Shown here: positions 22,287 to 34,388 of the stretch, piece after piece | Position numbering within the stretch: position 1 is the first letter of the stretch | Layout: each line of letters opens with the position of its first letter | NCBI GenBank assembly: GCA_036897485.1 | Contig: JAYMTF010000526.1 | Span: 1-34,388 of the forward strand | Direction of reading: 5' to 3' | DNA: 34,388 nt | Source: Pelargonium nanum | Taxonomy: Eukaryota; Streptophyta; Magnoliopsida; Geraniales; Geraniaceae | Notes under the pieces: model-generated | What the model was told of the DNA's origin: nothing | Seen by the model: only the letters and a program-made list of their open reading frames with translations | Databases searched by the model: none | Program-made: the position numbers and the translations under genes

Positions 22287-23744
22287 TCATGTACGGTTTC
22301 ATTATGCATTTTTTGCCTCAATTTTCTCCGGGGAAAAGTCGCCCGTTGGTGAACGAAGCAGGGTTTGCTCTCCATCACGGTAAGTGCAGGGTCGATGCTT
22401 CAGAGCTTTATCGAATTCTGCTGTTTCGCTATGGCGGCCCCATTTTGGTGATGCAATCAGAATCAGAATTTGGTTGGTTGGTTGGTTTGTTAGGTCATCG
22501 AAGTAGCTATAATATAAAACCTAGAAAAATGTTATAGCTAGGTTTTGGGTTATTTTGTGTTCTTGGGAACATGAAGAGAACACACAAGCTAAAATTCATT
22601 TGAAAGCTTGCAGAACTGAGAACACAAGCAAGCTACACAATATTCATTCCTGAGTGAGCCTTTTCGAAGGTAAGTGCTAGATTTTTTGTGGTACTTATCT
22701 GCTTAATTTACTTTTTGTATAAATCGAACGTTGAGTGCACATTTTTTGGTTCCCAGTAGAAAGGTGGTACGTGCAATGGAATATATAATATATTGTTGAT
22801 GAATTTGTATTTTGCAGAGTTGAACTTGTGTGGAATGTTCATGTATCAAAATAGTCTCTTTAGCTGCTGGTGGTAAATATCTTGCATGGCCCGACACGAA
22901 CATGTTATATTTGGTAATCGTGTTTAACGGTAAACAAACATATCTAACACCAACTAAATAGACCGTGTTAGATGAATACATCCCATCATAAATTGTTTGA
23001 CACAACACTATCCAACATGTTAAGATTAATTTACAATTATGCCCTTAATTACATGTTACAATACGATTGATTATACATGTACTCAAAATCGAAACAACAT
23101 TTTGTTTGGTATTCGTGATGTCTACTACGTCTCGAATCTCCAGCTATAATGGAAGCTAAGAATTCAAGTTTTTGGGTACGGGTACCATAACATAAACCCA
23201 ATCAATTTAGATATAAAGCAAAAAAAATTGGGTTTATGGATTGACAGTATCAAACATGTGAAACTATTTGAAGCAAAAATGCTGGTTCTCACTACTAATT
23301 TATGGATTGACAAACAAATGCTAATTCGTTACAACTGGTCTGTACTACTACTTTATGAAATATAACTTACACGGTGCCAAAAATCATATTACAAAAAGAA
23401 GAAAAAAACCCAAATCTGTAAGAAAACTGGAAATAGAAAAAAAGGATGAAAAAGAAAAGAAAACCCCTCACCCCAAATGAGAAAAAAGAAAAGAAAAAAG
23501 ACGCAAGTAATTGTGCAATGTGCATAAAGAATCTTCTAAGACCCCAACCAACCCCAGAAAAAAACTATCAATCAATATGATTAAAAGCCAATCACAAAGT
23601 AGCTCACCCTTAATCGCGCCAGCTCCGGCATTGTGATTTTCGGTTCCCCGATGAGTGGTGGGTGGGCGGGCGGGCGAGGCTGTGTAAGTTAGGTCTACAA
23701 GAGTATATTGAACAAATCTTCACAGGTTGATGATCTTTGCCATG
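22287..23744. other. Convergent intergenic region between PTM-like and AP2A
   Basis: This holds the 3' flanks of both genes. The stretch about 22880-23040 contains GCCCGACACGAAC and CAACACTATCCAAC, resembling the interior of the hAT-like element at 6380, but it has no clear ends. A purine-rich AAAAGAAAA stretch occurs near 23390-23500. No coding sequence is recognised. Confidence 0.45.
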
Positions 23745-26700
23745 TCACAGCAATCCGGCTAGGATCGCCCCGGGATCTGATGATGGTATTACCGGGCTAG
23801 TTGGTTGAGGAGCTACTGGAGGAGTTGGTGCCGGTGCTCCTCGGGGAGGAGCTGTGGGAATGCTAACTAGCTGTTCCTTAACAAACTCCTTTAACCTGCA
23901 AGATCAAAGATTATGAATATCTGTGAAATGTGAAGCTTAACAGTAGAACTGGCAGTTTAGACCCGAAATCAAGTTCAAACCCGACCCGCATTGTTGCGAC
24001 TTTGGGTTGCATAAAATAGACCCAATTAATTTTTGGGGGTTAGGTCTTTTCAACCAGAACCCGAATTGTCAGCTCTACTTAACAATAAAAGTGCTAGAAG
24101 ATAGGCACGTACTCGAATGTGAGCGTAGGATCTCCCGAGGCAACTGTCATGCGCAACTGGGTTCTGTCTGCTGGATCTGTTTCGATTCTAATCTGTATAT
24201 TGTTGAAAAAAAACAGTTAACATATGTTAATTAACAGATCAACTCTAAATAATGGTTGTCAAATTAAATTTGTTTTTATTTTTTGGTTGCCAGGTCACTG
24301 AGCGGGCCGGCCAGACAATTATTTGGACTGTGGATTGTTAGGGGTAGGCTTCCCCAAAGTGATTTTTTTATCTGGAACGTGGAACATTTTTCTCCCAATA
24401 AAATACTTGTTAAAATATAAGTTAATCATATCATATTCAATACAGAACATAGAAAAGCAACCGGAATGCTAAATTTCGTGTTTTGAAATGCCAATGTAAC
24501 GTGATTTGGCTTTACGGTATATTTTTAAGACGGCGAAAAAACTTGCCAATTCAAGGATGATATTCCTTACCAAACAGAGCATGGCTCGAGTACTCTCCGA
24601 GTAAAATGTTGTACTTGCAACCAAATTGTTCGGATTCGGATCCTAGAACAGAAAATGTATCAATGAATAAAACAACTTGAAAAGAACCAGCCAAAAGGAG
24701 TGGTGAGGCACAAAAGCAAAGAAAGAATAACTTACAAGCCCCGGACAAACCATGAACCTTAAACTGTTAAATAAGTTTGCCATTTCTGAGAGAGGCATAG
24801 GTCTTACGCCTCTTACCTGTGTAGTTAGAATGAAAATACGTCAAAATTGACCAGAAACCCGAAATGCCAGCCCTAATTACAAATGTATGATTTTAAATTT
24901 CAAATTTGAATAATAGGACGCAAAAGCTGAAATAGAAATCCTATTGATTGAGATACACTCGCACACGTACCACTTCTTGAAGCTTTAACGGTGGTCCTGA
25001 AAGCGACCTCCATTGAGGAAAAAACTCCTCAGTAGACACTGCTAAAGGCTGAAGAAATTTACTCAACACAGCTGGAAGGCGAAGCTTGGCATTGACCTAC
25101 AAAGGGGAAAAAGTCATCTGCAATTATAATCACGCAGAATTTTCTGAAAGTTGTTGGACAGCATAAAACGAGTATTATATGTCATTACCATATTGGTACC
25201 AAATTTGTAAGAGAAGTCAAGAACTGCTACGTCCCTGCTCGGTCGGAGATTCACAATTTCAAGCGGGCATTGTACCTATACACTCGCAAGCAAAGACATA
25301 AGATAAAATCCAGTACCCATCATCAGAGATCAATTGCAGACATAAAAATTAACTCACCTGCGCCCGGGGAGGTATAGTTTCAGGTACTAAGGAAAGCTCC
25401 ATCTTAAAATGGGAAGGAGGCAATATTATCGCCTGAACTGAAACAAGAGGGGCAGTATTTTTGTTTCCTAAGAAAAGTCCGAGACGCCCATGATGGCCTC
25501 GCCACTCTGCTTTAACACCAATCTGGATGACATTTCACAAATAAAATTAAGGATCGAGTTTCAAATATACAATAGTTAAAGTAATATCAAAAAATAAAAA
25601 TTCAAAACCTGAATATAAGGATCCTCATATAGAACACCACTATCCTTCAAGCATAAAGCATGAAATCTTTCAGCGATGCTTCCTATTGGCTGCAAACATA
25701 ATGGTAAAACTTGTTTAACAGTTTGATGCAACTTAGTCAATTAGTCCCAATGGCATTTCTTCTTGCAACTTATAAATGTAAAATAACATAAATGGGATGG
25801 GTTGCAGGATATATTAAAACCTAAAATGAAAGAAAATGTATGTAGCGTAAATAATACGGTTAAAGATAGTACCTGAACAGTATTTGCCTGCTCCCCAACA
25901 GGTACAATGGCTGCAGCATCGGCTGCATCAGGAATACCCTCATGTCCTGAAATTGTACTTTGCTCAGATTGTGAAGTGACTCCAGGGGGCCCTTCAATAG
26001 CCAGTGGACTAAGAAGATCTCCGAGGAGATCTGCTGAAGGAGGTTGAGGATCTACTTTGCTCATGGTCCCGTTCATCTGGGTATCCACTGGGTTATTATC
26101 CTGTCAACAGACGCATAACATAGCACTTTGAGTCTAATAATTGTAACTCTTGTATTTTCAATCATTGGACATAACTAACACGAGAGTGATCAGAAAAGGG
26201 GTTAAAAAAGGATGAACTCACCACATTGCTGCTCATGATGGGCACCTTAACAAGACCAAGCTGGCCAGCAGGTGGAGTCCCATTAGATGGGGGCTGGTCA
26301 CTTAAAACCAAGGCATTTGATGTCTGCTGCAGTGCCCGCAATTTGATAGCACTTTGCTCCGCAGTATCTATTTCAGTGTCCTCGGCTTTTTTTATCAATG
26401 CAGACTACATTGAAAAAACGTATCACAGTTACTAGCTTCCAAAAAAACAATGATCAGCCAACCATTCCTACACAGATATAGAAGTAAAGCCGCAGACAAA
26501 CCTCGCGCTCAGGGAACTTAGGCATTTCAGCTAAAATATCTACAAGATCTGCACCTTTTCTACTCAATGCAAAATATTCCACAGCTCGTTGTTGTATCTC
26601 GACATCAATGCAACTCTCGTATCTGACGTAATGAAAAGTGATCTCAACAAAATTATGACTGAAACCCAAAAGTATCAATCCAAATGAAAACAAGAGGTGC

Positions 26701-29700
26701 AAAGAAAATCTTACTTGCTAAATATTGCCCAGATCTGATTTTGTAGTTCTGGCTCAGGTGGTTGAGTGTGCATTAAGATCTTAGCATATGTAGATAGAAG
26801 AATAGAAATTGTAGACATCCTGCAAACAAAGTACATGACCTGGTATAAATAAATGAAAGAACAAATAGTAAAAATAGTAGCAGGTTCTGCTCTTACGATA
26901 CAGTGGGAAGCTTCTCGTGTATTTTGTTGAATATTTCCCTCGGACTACATCCAGGCCGTCTAGCCAAAAGGTGGCCGTACTCTCCAAGAAGATAAGCACT
27001 GACCTGTTCTCCATAGACAATTTGAAAATATACTAAGCACCTTTCTGTAGATTAAGTTCAATTCTTTGGAAGTATCACGATATACTTAATCTAATAAACA
27101 ACTGAATGGCAATTTACTTATTGAGTTAATAACACAAAGCATAAACATGGTTGAATTTATTCGATGAATGACCACATAAAAGAGAACCTGATCAATGTTA
27201 CCTAATTTTGTGTAACGTGAGAATATAATGGGACTTCCAATTACAATACTTAAAAGATATTCAAGTGATATAATAGAAAAGAGGCCTAATACAAAAATGC
27301 AAAATTCAAATATGAGAAAGAATAGACAACTACGATAAAAACCTCAAAGTCCCTCCAGAAAACGCTTCCACAGAAAAGGTTACATAATCCTAATATACGG
27401 AGTATATTAGGTAGCATGTAGTCAACAACTTAACAATGTATAACATGAAGAACGAACCAGGGAAAAAAAAACTAAAAGTAAGCACTAGACTGAAAACTCT
27501 GAGAAGAAAACCATCCACACATATATAATGTTTATCATGCAAAAATCTTATGGCAAGTGAATCAAAGTCAACATACCTTGACCATTGTTTCATGTATAGC
27601 TGGCTTGTCAAGATATTCTCTGGCTTTTGCTGCTGCATAAGGCTGGTTAAAGACGAATTTTCAATAAAATAATCCCCATTAAAATCTTTACTCAACGCAA
27701 TATGCTTTAAGTGTATGTTACAAATATCTTGATCACCTGTAGGTCTTCATTGTTTGTTACGAACTGCACCACTCGAAACCATATGTCATCACTTACAAAG
27801 TCTCCTGCCTTGTCAATCAACTGAAGAATCACATCTACATACCTGCGCAACAGTGCAAAGCCATGATATCATACACAGTACAAGTCATGTACAAGCTTGC
27901 CGTTTGAACAAAAAAAGATCACTCAAACTTCCATTGGAAAGCTAAAAAACATGCAAGGGAAAGACTATTGTCACCCATCTTGATAACCTACTCATAAACA
28001 ACAGAAATTTTCAGCTTTTATCATCAAAGGCCATTACCATGATAGGTCAGGGGCAAATTTTTCAGCAAGAATAGCTGCTTTAAGTGACAATTCCTCACGC
28101 ATTGCAAAGTCTGCCGTGCTAAGATACTGAAAAAGAAATACGAAGTCATGGTACACTCATTTTGGGCACGAGCCCTATTAATTCAATGAGACTGTCTTCA
28201 AATAAGAAAGATAAAGTAATCCACATGAAACAGCTTACTACCTGCAACAACTCTTCAACTATGTCTTTTGCATTTGATACATCACACATACCATAGAGCA
28301 AATCAAGAGCACGCCTGCGAATGCTGTTGAGGGAAGAATGGGGTGAGAAATGATGTCAGTATGCAGTAAATACTATGAAGAATTTGATAGCATTTGCAAG
28401 TCTGAAGCACAAGAGCCAAAGAATGTGCACATTCAAAATAGCACCCGTGTTAAGAAAAGTCAGTTTGAAATAGGATAATCATTCATAATTTACCAAAATA
28501 TAAGCCTTAAATAGGTGATAAATCACATAATTAACCCACATCTTGAGGCTAGGTTGACAAAACGCAGCAAAAAATTATTTTGGCAGCTTGCATCTACGTA
28601 ATGAAACATCAACAAAAAAAGTCTAGGTCAATGCTTGTAGTCATAAAGCAAATACCCACATAGCCTCACATAGTGGAAGATGAATATGCACTTTGTTGAT
28701 CAACTAGGAAAGATACGCAGTGGGCGTGATTCAATTACACTTATGAGACAAATCAACAGCAACATCTACAAAATTCAGGAAGTGTTTAAGGGAACAAAGT
28801 GAATTCCTCTTGTTAATCCCATATAGAGATTCATCTATGGATATATGACTGTAGAGGTCAATTTCCTCTATCTCTTATTTTCAATAATTAATACATCTTC
28901 TACTTATCTGCTTATGATTGGGTGTCCCTTTTTTTTGTATTTCCAGAGTAATATCCAAGCACAATAATAAGAACGGATCCAGTTGGGATTGTTGTTTCTG
29001 AGGTCTGATTATCCTATTTGGATAAATAATTCATAGCCACCCAAATATTGTGTTGATGGTAAAACAAGTACAGAGTTGGGTAGTTTTGACTAATTTTTTA
29101 AGATAGAAAGTCCTATCCGAAGTAGATCTTATTTCATAAACAAGAAGCCAGATTTTGCAAATCAGCAACAGAAATAACAAGTCTTGATTGAATATTTCAC
29201 CAAATACTCTAACTCAACCTGATGTCAGGATCCTTCAAGGAAGTGATGATTTGAGCCTGATGTCTTTTTATGATATCTTGAACATCAGCAACCATCAACA
29301 TGCGAGTCATATTCTCCTGCATCCAAGCAATGTAATGTCAAATGCATTTATACATTATGAATCCACCAGTAAACTCCAATCAGGTGTGCTTCAATCACAA
29401 ATTCCCTCAAGTAGTTAAATAAGAGGAAACTAGGTAAGCCAGCAATGTTACCAAGCCAAGATATCGAATATTTGGTTCCCGCACAGCAATAAATTTCCCA
29501 AGAAGGGCAACACACTGAGACATCATTTCTTTCTCAGCATCAAGATGCATGACCTGTCACAACCCAATTAAAACATATTTAGTAATGAACACCTCGATGT
29601 TCAACAAAATGCAGGAAGCTACCTTCCGTTTCTCTTTTTCTATTTTCTCGACAGATAAACCACATGATGTATATAGAGAGACCCATCACACATACACGAA

Positions 29701-32700
29701 CATAAATAGAAATATTCACAGAAATCAAACATAGCACCAAACACAATATGCATCCCGGTAAACTCTGCAAATAAGTATGCATATGAATAGGCAAGGCATT
29801 ATGTGTATCAGAGCATGAAGTTGAATATGCATGTATCAATCAAATGTATGAAGGGAGGCATTGGCACAAAGAATTCCATTCCATTTCATAAAAATACAAA
29901 CCAATGATTGCTTCAGTAACTATTCTAAGTTTCAATCGACATAGCAGAATTGATGAATACATAAACAAAATTATAGTCATTTCATTTCAAATATCAGATT
30001 CTACTCGCTAAAATATGGTTCCAACCTACCAGAGCAAGGGCCTCAAAGAGAACAGCATGCGATGCATTGTTCTTATTAACATTTTTCACAACATCAGTTC
30101 CCATTAATATACGTTGTAGGACCTGAAATCAACAATTTAAGGGTCATTAGAATCATAGAAACTAGATAGAAGTAGGATTATTTTTTTTAGAAGTTGAACC
30201 TCGAACAATGATCGTCTAGTATTCGGATCTTCAATGGTCGGAAAATACTGAAGAGCCCTCATTGTCTTGACCTGTTCTAGCGAAATATCATAGAGCAACA
30301 ACATGAACTTGTTAAATATGATTGAGCAACAATATCAATCCATGCCAAAGTATCATTGGCAAATACTCATAAAAAATTTACTAATTGCTGAAAGTAACTT
30401 CCAGTAAATCAATTGATTGAATAACCCAGCTTATACAGCAGTATTACTTCATCCACAGAGATCACTGTGCATTTAAATTTTACACTAATACATTAAAGTA
30501 GGCTCATTCTATAGAAAATTTAAGCACTCATTCCTTTACATGGAATTTAAACACAATTTATCCATCAAAAGTTAAAAGGAACAATGTATTACAATAGAAG
30601 TTAAAAGGTATAAACAGCACTAACCTGAAGCCAGGGGGACGGGATACCATAGTAAGTGTATTCCTGTGGAACATCCTGGTTCCTAGCAAGCCGTTCCAAT
30701 ATTTTCACACACTTTGGGAGACAACTCCAATATGAATCATGGTGATTTGATACTAGAGCAACAAGAAGGCTCATGGAAGATGTCAAAACACCAAGATCGC
30801 GTTCATCTAAAAGTTGTGCCATTCGGTCCGCCCTGGAGTACGCAGCCAAAGGAAGTGAATAAGAACATGGCAGGCTAATATTTGGAAATAAATGTTATGA
30901 AGTACGTAACATTCGTTGTACCAGCCATCTATATTGACAACATCTGGATTTTTTCTATACAATCGCAGCAGACATAATGCAGCCTTTTTCCTCACAAGTG
31001 GTCGACAACTGCTAGAAATCTGAAACAAATGAAGTTGATTAACGGACTACTTTCTACTAGTAATGATTAGTATTCATAACTTGGTGGCGTCTCTCTTACC
31101 AGTAACTTCTGAACATCAGGTGCTAATGATTCAGCAAACTCTCTTCCACCAATATTTCCAACCTAAAAAGATGAAAACAGAAAAACAGAGGGCCAAATAT
31201 AGAAGTCAGGCAAAATATTATGATATTGGAGATAGAAAAGAGGAAAGATGGGTGAAACAACATAATAAGGAGGAAACGGGAATGGTTTTTCAAAAACTTT
31301 AGCACTTTGTTCCGTCTACATAAATATTTGAAATAGATTGTATACACATCAAAAGTTCATTCTTAGTCATACCATAGTCAATGCCAGGCACTGGAAAGTT
31401 TCATTGCGGCCGATAATATCATTCCGCACAGTATTTATTGCTAATCTCAAAAAATCGTGGTTCTCATTTAATAAAGATGATGTCACTATGTACCCAACCT
31501 GCACATGTTCACAGCAAGATTAGAAGTCAAATCAACCTTAATGCCCAGCACCACCATTTCTGACTGTGAAGCATAAGAAAATGTAGATAAAATGCTTTTG
31601 ACCTTGCCCCTTCAATCCCTAATCATCATGTTTTAGATTACACATATTCCACAGACCAATTTATCATTTAAGGCCCAAATGGCCTTCAAGTTTATTGCAC
31701 TATCATTAATATAAACATTGCGGTGGATGCATTGAAATATAAGAATTCTTATCAAGTAAACATGTTCACTGACTCAACACATACCAGTCATACAGCAATA
31801 CTATGGTCACGTGAAATCAGCATACATGCAAAGAGAATAGAAATGGGTGACAACTACTAGGAGAAATAGGAATGCAAAGGAGGATATTACCTGCTTTTCT
31901 GGATACTTTGGTGCAGATATTAAAGAAACAGCTTCCATGTGACCAAAATCTACATCATAACCCAGCATATAAATGTAAAGCATTTTCCAAACATACTTCT
32001 TCTTTTCATAAGGAGATAATCCCTGTTAGAACAAAATAAAAATGAATAAGTAATCAACCACTCATTTTTCACAATATAACAAGGTTTTGTATGAGAGAAT
32101 TTGCAGGAACCCACAAGAATATAGTAACAATTTCAAAGGAAATAGGTAAAAATATGGAAGTTTTACCCAAATAGAATGATATACTCAAACTCATAGAAAA
32201 GAGAGAGAAAGGAATTGACACAGTTATTTTACAGGGGACTACTTCCTTTGAACTAAGGTCCAAGCTAACTCCTCACAAATGGATAAAAGAAAGAGAGTAA
32301 ATTTCTAACTAAGGTTTACAAATATGATTCCAACCACCTTCCCAAGATGAAGAGAAAGTGCAGATAAATACTATAAAAAGAAGTCTTATATCAAAAAGTT
32401 ATGTGCAATATTGTGAAATCAAAGTGCTAAAAGGTGATGCAACCGGGAAGAAGGCAAGTATAGAAATGTCATAGTCCCTATATAGCACTAAGATTTAAAA
32501 TTCCTATTTGTCAACTAATTATAAAGGGTGAAAATAGAGAAATCAGAATACTTAATAAGTTAATATTGCATTATTGCTCCAGGGATTTACATCCTTCAAA
32601 ACCTTGCTTACTCCTCTCAATCTAATCTAATGCAATCACTCCACTCAAGTTAGAAACTGTATACTGTATATTAAACCTAACATTTCATTTCTTCTATCTA

Positions 32701-33392
32701 CCTAGAATAAAAAGGAAATAATGTATTTCTTAGCTGAACTGAGCCAAGTGGGCAATTCCACTAAACAGAACTCCAAATTTTCTGCAAGATACCACTAACC
32801 AAAATTCCCTATCTTCTCCAATACTCTCCATCCCAACACAACTAACAAACCACAAAAACAACATCAAAGCATTGCAGAAATGCAAAATAAACAAAAGAAT
32901 GCCTGAGCTGTATACTAAACCTAAAATTTCATAGACAAAGAATCATAAGCAATCACTCCGCTCAAGTTAGAAACTGTATACTAACCTAACATTTTATTGC
33001 TTCTATCAACCTAGAATAAAAAGGAAATAACGTATTACTTTTCTGAACTGAGTCAAGTGGAAAATTCCACTAACCAGAACTGAGTCAAGAAAAACCTAGA
33101 ACCAAAATTCCCTATCTACTCCAATATTTTCTTAGCAACCGAACACCATAGAATCAAAATCCAAACAATTCCAGCACTCTCCATCCCAACACAACTCACA
33201 AATCACAAAAACAACACCAAATAATCGCATAAACGCAAAACAAACAACAGAATGCCCAACCTTCTCGTGCTTGAAGCGAGTGCGTATGTTGCCAAGCTCC
33301 TTATCGACGCGAAGGCGCTCATGGTCCTTGTTCTGGCAATTGCGAATGTCGCTGATGAAGACGGAGAGACCTCTCATGCCTGACAACGCCAT
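23745..33392 (-). CDS. AP2A: AP-2 complex subunit alpha (alpha-adaptin)
   Basis: The large alpha subunit of the AP-2 adaptor, which links clathrin, cargo and PIP2 at the plasma membrane in endocytosis. Minus-strand exons: 33261-33392, 31891-32022, 31373-31498, 31100-31162, 30922-31019, 30625-30832, 30200-30271, 30030-30122, 29452-29553, 29219-29316, 28242-28323, 28038-28126, 27737-27842, 27577-27642, 26897-27003, 26715-26819, 26502-26622, 26222-26404, 25873-26100, 25609-25689, 25358-25522, 25189-25275, 24971-25096, 24736-24816, 24571-24642, 24113-24192 and 23745-23895. They give 3054 nt and 1017 aa, all in frame. The N-terminal trunk starts [20 protein letters not shown], has the basic EKKKYVWK segment and continues through [19 protein letters not shown] hinge of about 120 residues ([28 protein letters not shown]) follows. 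The ear ends [10 protein letters not shown]. Length matches Arabidopsis alpha-adaptin (about 1012). The long first intron carries a tandem duplication and the last intron a hAT-like MITE. Confidence 0.97.
23944..24077. mobile_element. hAT-like MITE in the last intron of AP2A
   Basis: A 134-bp element. The left end TAGAACTGGCAGTTT pairs with the right end, read on the other strand, TAGAGCTGACAATTCGGG. Flanks are CTTAACAG (23936-23943) and CTTAACAA (24078-24085), an 8-bp target duplication with one mismatch. It sits in intron 26 (23896-24112), close to the donor at 24112. Confidence 0.87.
24840..24875. mobile_element. hAT-like MITE remnant in an AP2A intron
   Basis: The sequence GAAACCCGAAATGCCAGCCC followed by TA resembles the right end of the hAT-like elements at 7866 and 23944. 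No left end is found within the intron (24817-24970), so only a remnant is supported. Confidence 0.4.
32632..33257. repeat. Tandem duplication in the first intron of AP2A
   Basis: The block 32632-32903 (GCAATCACTCC ... GAATGCC) recurs diverged at 32949-33257. Shared stretches include CAAGTTAGAAACTGTATACT, CCTAGAATAAAAAGGAAATA, AAAATTCCCTATCT and CTCTCCATCCCAACACAACT. The second copy reaches the splice donor of exon 1 (33255-33260). Confidence 0.85.
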
Positions 33393-33640
33393 CTCCTCTC
33401 AGATCCAGCGCGTGAGAGAAAAGGCTCCTCAGCTGGTCCCGCTGTACCAGATCCTCTGACTCCGAGTCCGATCTAGGGGAGTAATGGCGAGATCAAATTC
33501 GAAATTAGGGCAAAAATGGAGACCAAATCGACGAAGACGAAGACGAAGAGTGTGTGATCTGTGTGGAGAGGAAGAGAGACAGAGAAGCAGAAGGAGAAGA
33601 GGAGCGAGAATATTTGGAAAAGCCGTCGAGAGTCAGTGGA
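33393..33640 (-). other. AP2A leader and proximal promoter region
   Basis: The minus strand here is C/T-rich (CTCTTCTCC, CTTCGTCTTCGTCTTCGTCG), as is common in plant 5' leaders. No clear TATA box or leader intron was identified. Plus-strand ORFs over it are by-products of the purine-rich strand. Confidence 0.45.
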
Positions 33641-33689
33641 CGAAGACGACTTTTATTTACCGTCACCCTTTTGCGTCATTTTATTTATT

Positions 33690-34130
33690 ATTCATTTATT
33701 GGAGTCAAAATTTTACTATATAGTACAGTACATAATATAGGTTTATATTTTCAAAAAATATATATATTGGTTTATTTATTTATCTACTATTGGTCCTTCG
33801 GGTTCGTCTCGTGTTAAAAGTTTGGTTTTTTGGTGTTCAGTTTATGACCAAAGAAATCAATCGGATTGGAGCGAATTGGACAAATCGTATCAGAATGGAC
33901 CGATCGGATCCATTTCATCTAGTCTTTGGTCATTTATTACATCATATTTTGTTTGGTTTGATCGATCTGGTCCAAATTCTGTTCGGAATACTTTCTATTT
34001 CATTTGTATGAAAATATGTTTTAGAAATTTATCCTCTTCGAAATTATATGTTACTTTTTTTTTATCATTTTGTATATATATAAAAAAAAGGTTTGTATAG
34101 CGTACTTCATTATTGTTTTTTTAAGGGTAA
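33690..34130. other. Degenerate repeat-like sequence
   Basis: AT-rich sequence with a 33795-33990 segment rich in GGATCGGT/GGTCCAATT-like motifs (for example GGACCGATCGGATCC) similar in style to 5730-5990. No intact ends or domains are visible. Confidence 0.35.
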
Positions 34131-34175
34131 ATGCTAGTACTTCTCATTAAGCCATAAGATGCCAAAAAAGACTTA

Positions 34176-34241
34176 CAAAACATAAGAAACAGAAAGGAAA
34201 CTAACCAACAAAACATAGGAAACAGAAAGGAAACTAACCAA
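34176..34241. repeat. 33-bp tandem repeat, two copies
   Basis: CAAAACATAAGAAACAGAAA... at 34176-34208 is repeated at 34209-34241 with a single A-to-G difference. It falls within an unassigned open frame on the minus strand (34121-34351) whose product is hydrophobic and not recognised. Confidence 0.9.
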
Positions 34242-34388
34242 CTAATACGAACTAAGAAAAGCAGAAAATCAATGATGGCGAAAGCCAAGGAACCATGATG
34301 TGGAAAACCACTTGAAGGAGACTGCCCTTGTAGAACAGACTCTAAAAACAAACCAGGGGCCCTAGAAAATTCTTCCCCCCAATTTGCC

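Noticed and set aside
29579-29839. ORFs on both strands inside an AP2A intron
   Set aside because: They lie between exons 8 and 9 of AP2A and match no family.
33484-33817. Plus-strand Arg/Glu-rich ORFs upstream of AP2A
   Set aside because: They come from a GA-rich leader/promoter strand (GACGAA repeats), not from a recognisable protein.
34121-34351. Minus-strand ORF of 76 aa at the window end
   Set aside because: Contains a 33-bp tandem repeat and has no domain I can recognise; it may be part of a repeat continuing beyond the window.
1-34388. CRISPR arrays, tRNA or rRNA genes, bacterial operons, viral genes
   Set aside because: None was seen; the repeats present are microsatellites, MITEs and local duplications of a plant nuclear genome.

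Overview
This is a nuclear genome segment from a flowering plant, most likely a eudicot. Genes are split by many short, AT-rich GT-AG introns. The proteins are plant-type families, intergenic DNA is AT-rich, and plant Stowaway-like and hAT-like miniature transposons are present. I cannot name the species. No bacterial, organellar or viral gene is seen. Exon models below were built by eye from splice signals, reading-frame continuity and recalled family sequence; no search was run.

Layout: 417-795 (+) is the last exon of a GAT1-like amino-acid/GABA transporter, with a one-base frame break. 1472-3765 (-) is a five-exon AT-hook/PPC (AHL) DNA-binding protein of 286 aa. About 4.0-6.1 kb is intergenic, with one complete Stowaway-type MITE. 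6125-7289 (-) and 8582-10674 (-) are two tandem, same-strand copies of a small DUF3128/EMI1-like CX9C protein gene; the upstream-lying copy (8582-10674) looks intact, while the other has lost its ancestral start frame and one cysteine. 10.8-14.0 kb is gene-poor and holds a LINE RNase H fragment. 14469-22286 (+) is a nine-exon DDT/PHD chromatin reader resembling PTM (1754 aa). 23745-33392 (-) is a 27-exon AP-2 alpha-adaptin gene (1017 aa). The end of the window is repeat-rich, with no gene recognised.

The genes do not form a pathway. They cover membrane transport, chromatin binding (AHL, PTM-like), a probable mitochondrial small protein pair, and clathrin-mediated endocytosis (AP-2). PTM and AP2A are convergent.

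I did not find a new multi-gene system. The most notable points are: the TAATG stop-start overlap that appears to rescue a frameshifted DUF3128 copy; a family of hAT-like MITEs sharing a TAGAGCTGACAA-type end, two with near-perfect 8-bp target duplications; a cluster of four SUMO-consensus motifs in PTM; and a tandem duplication that abuts the first splice donor of AP2A.
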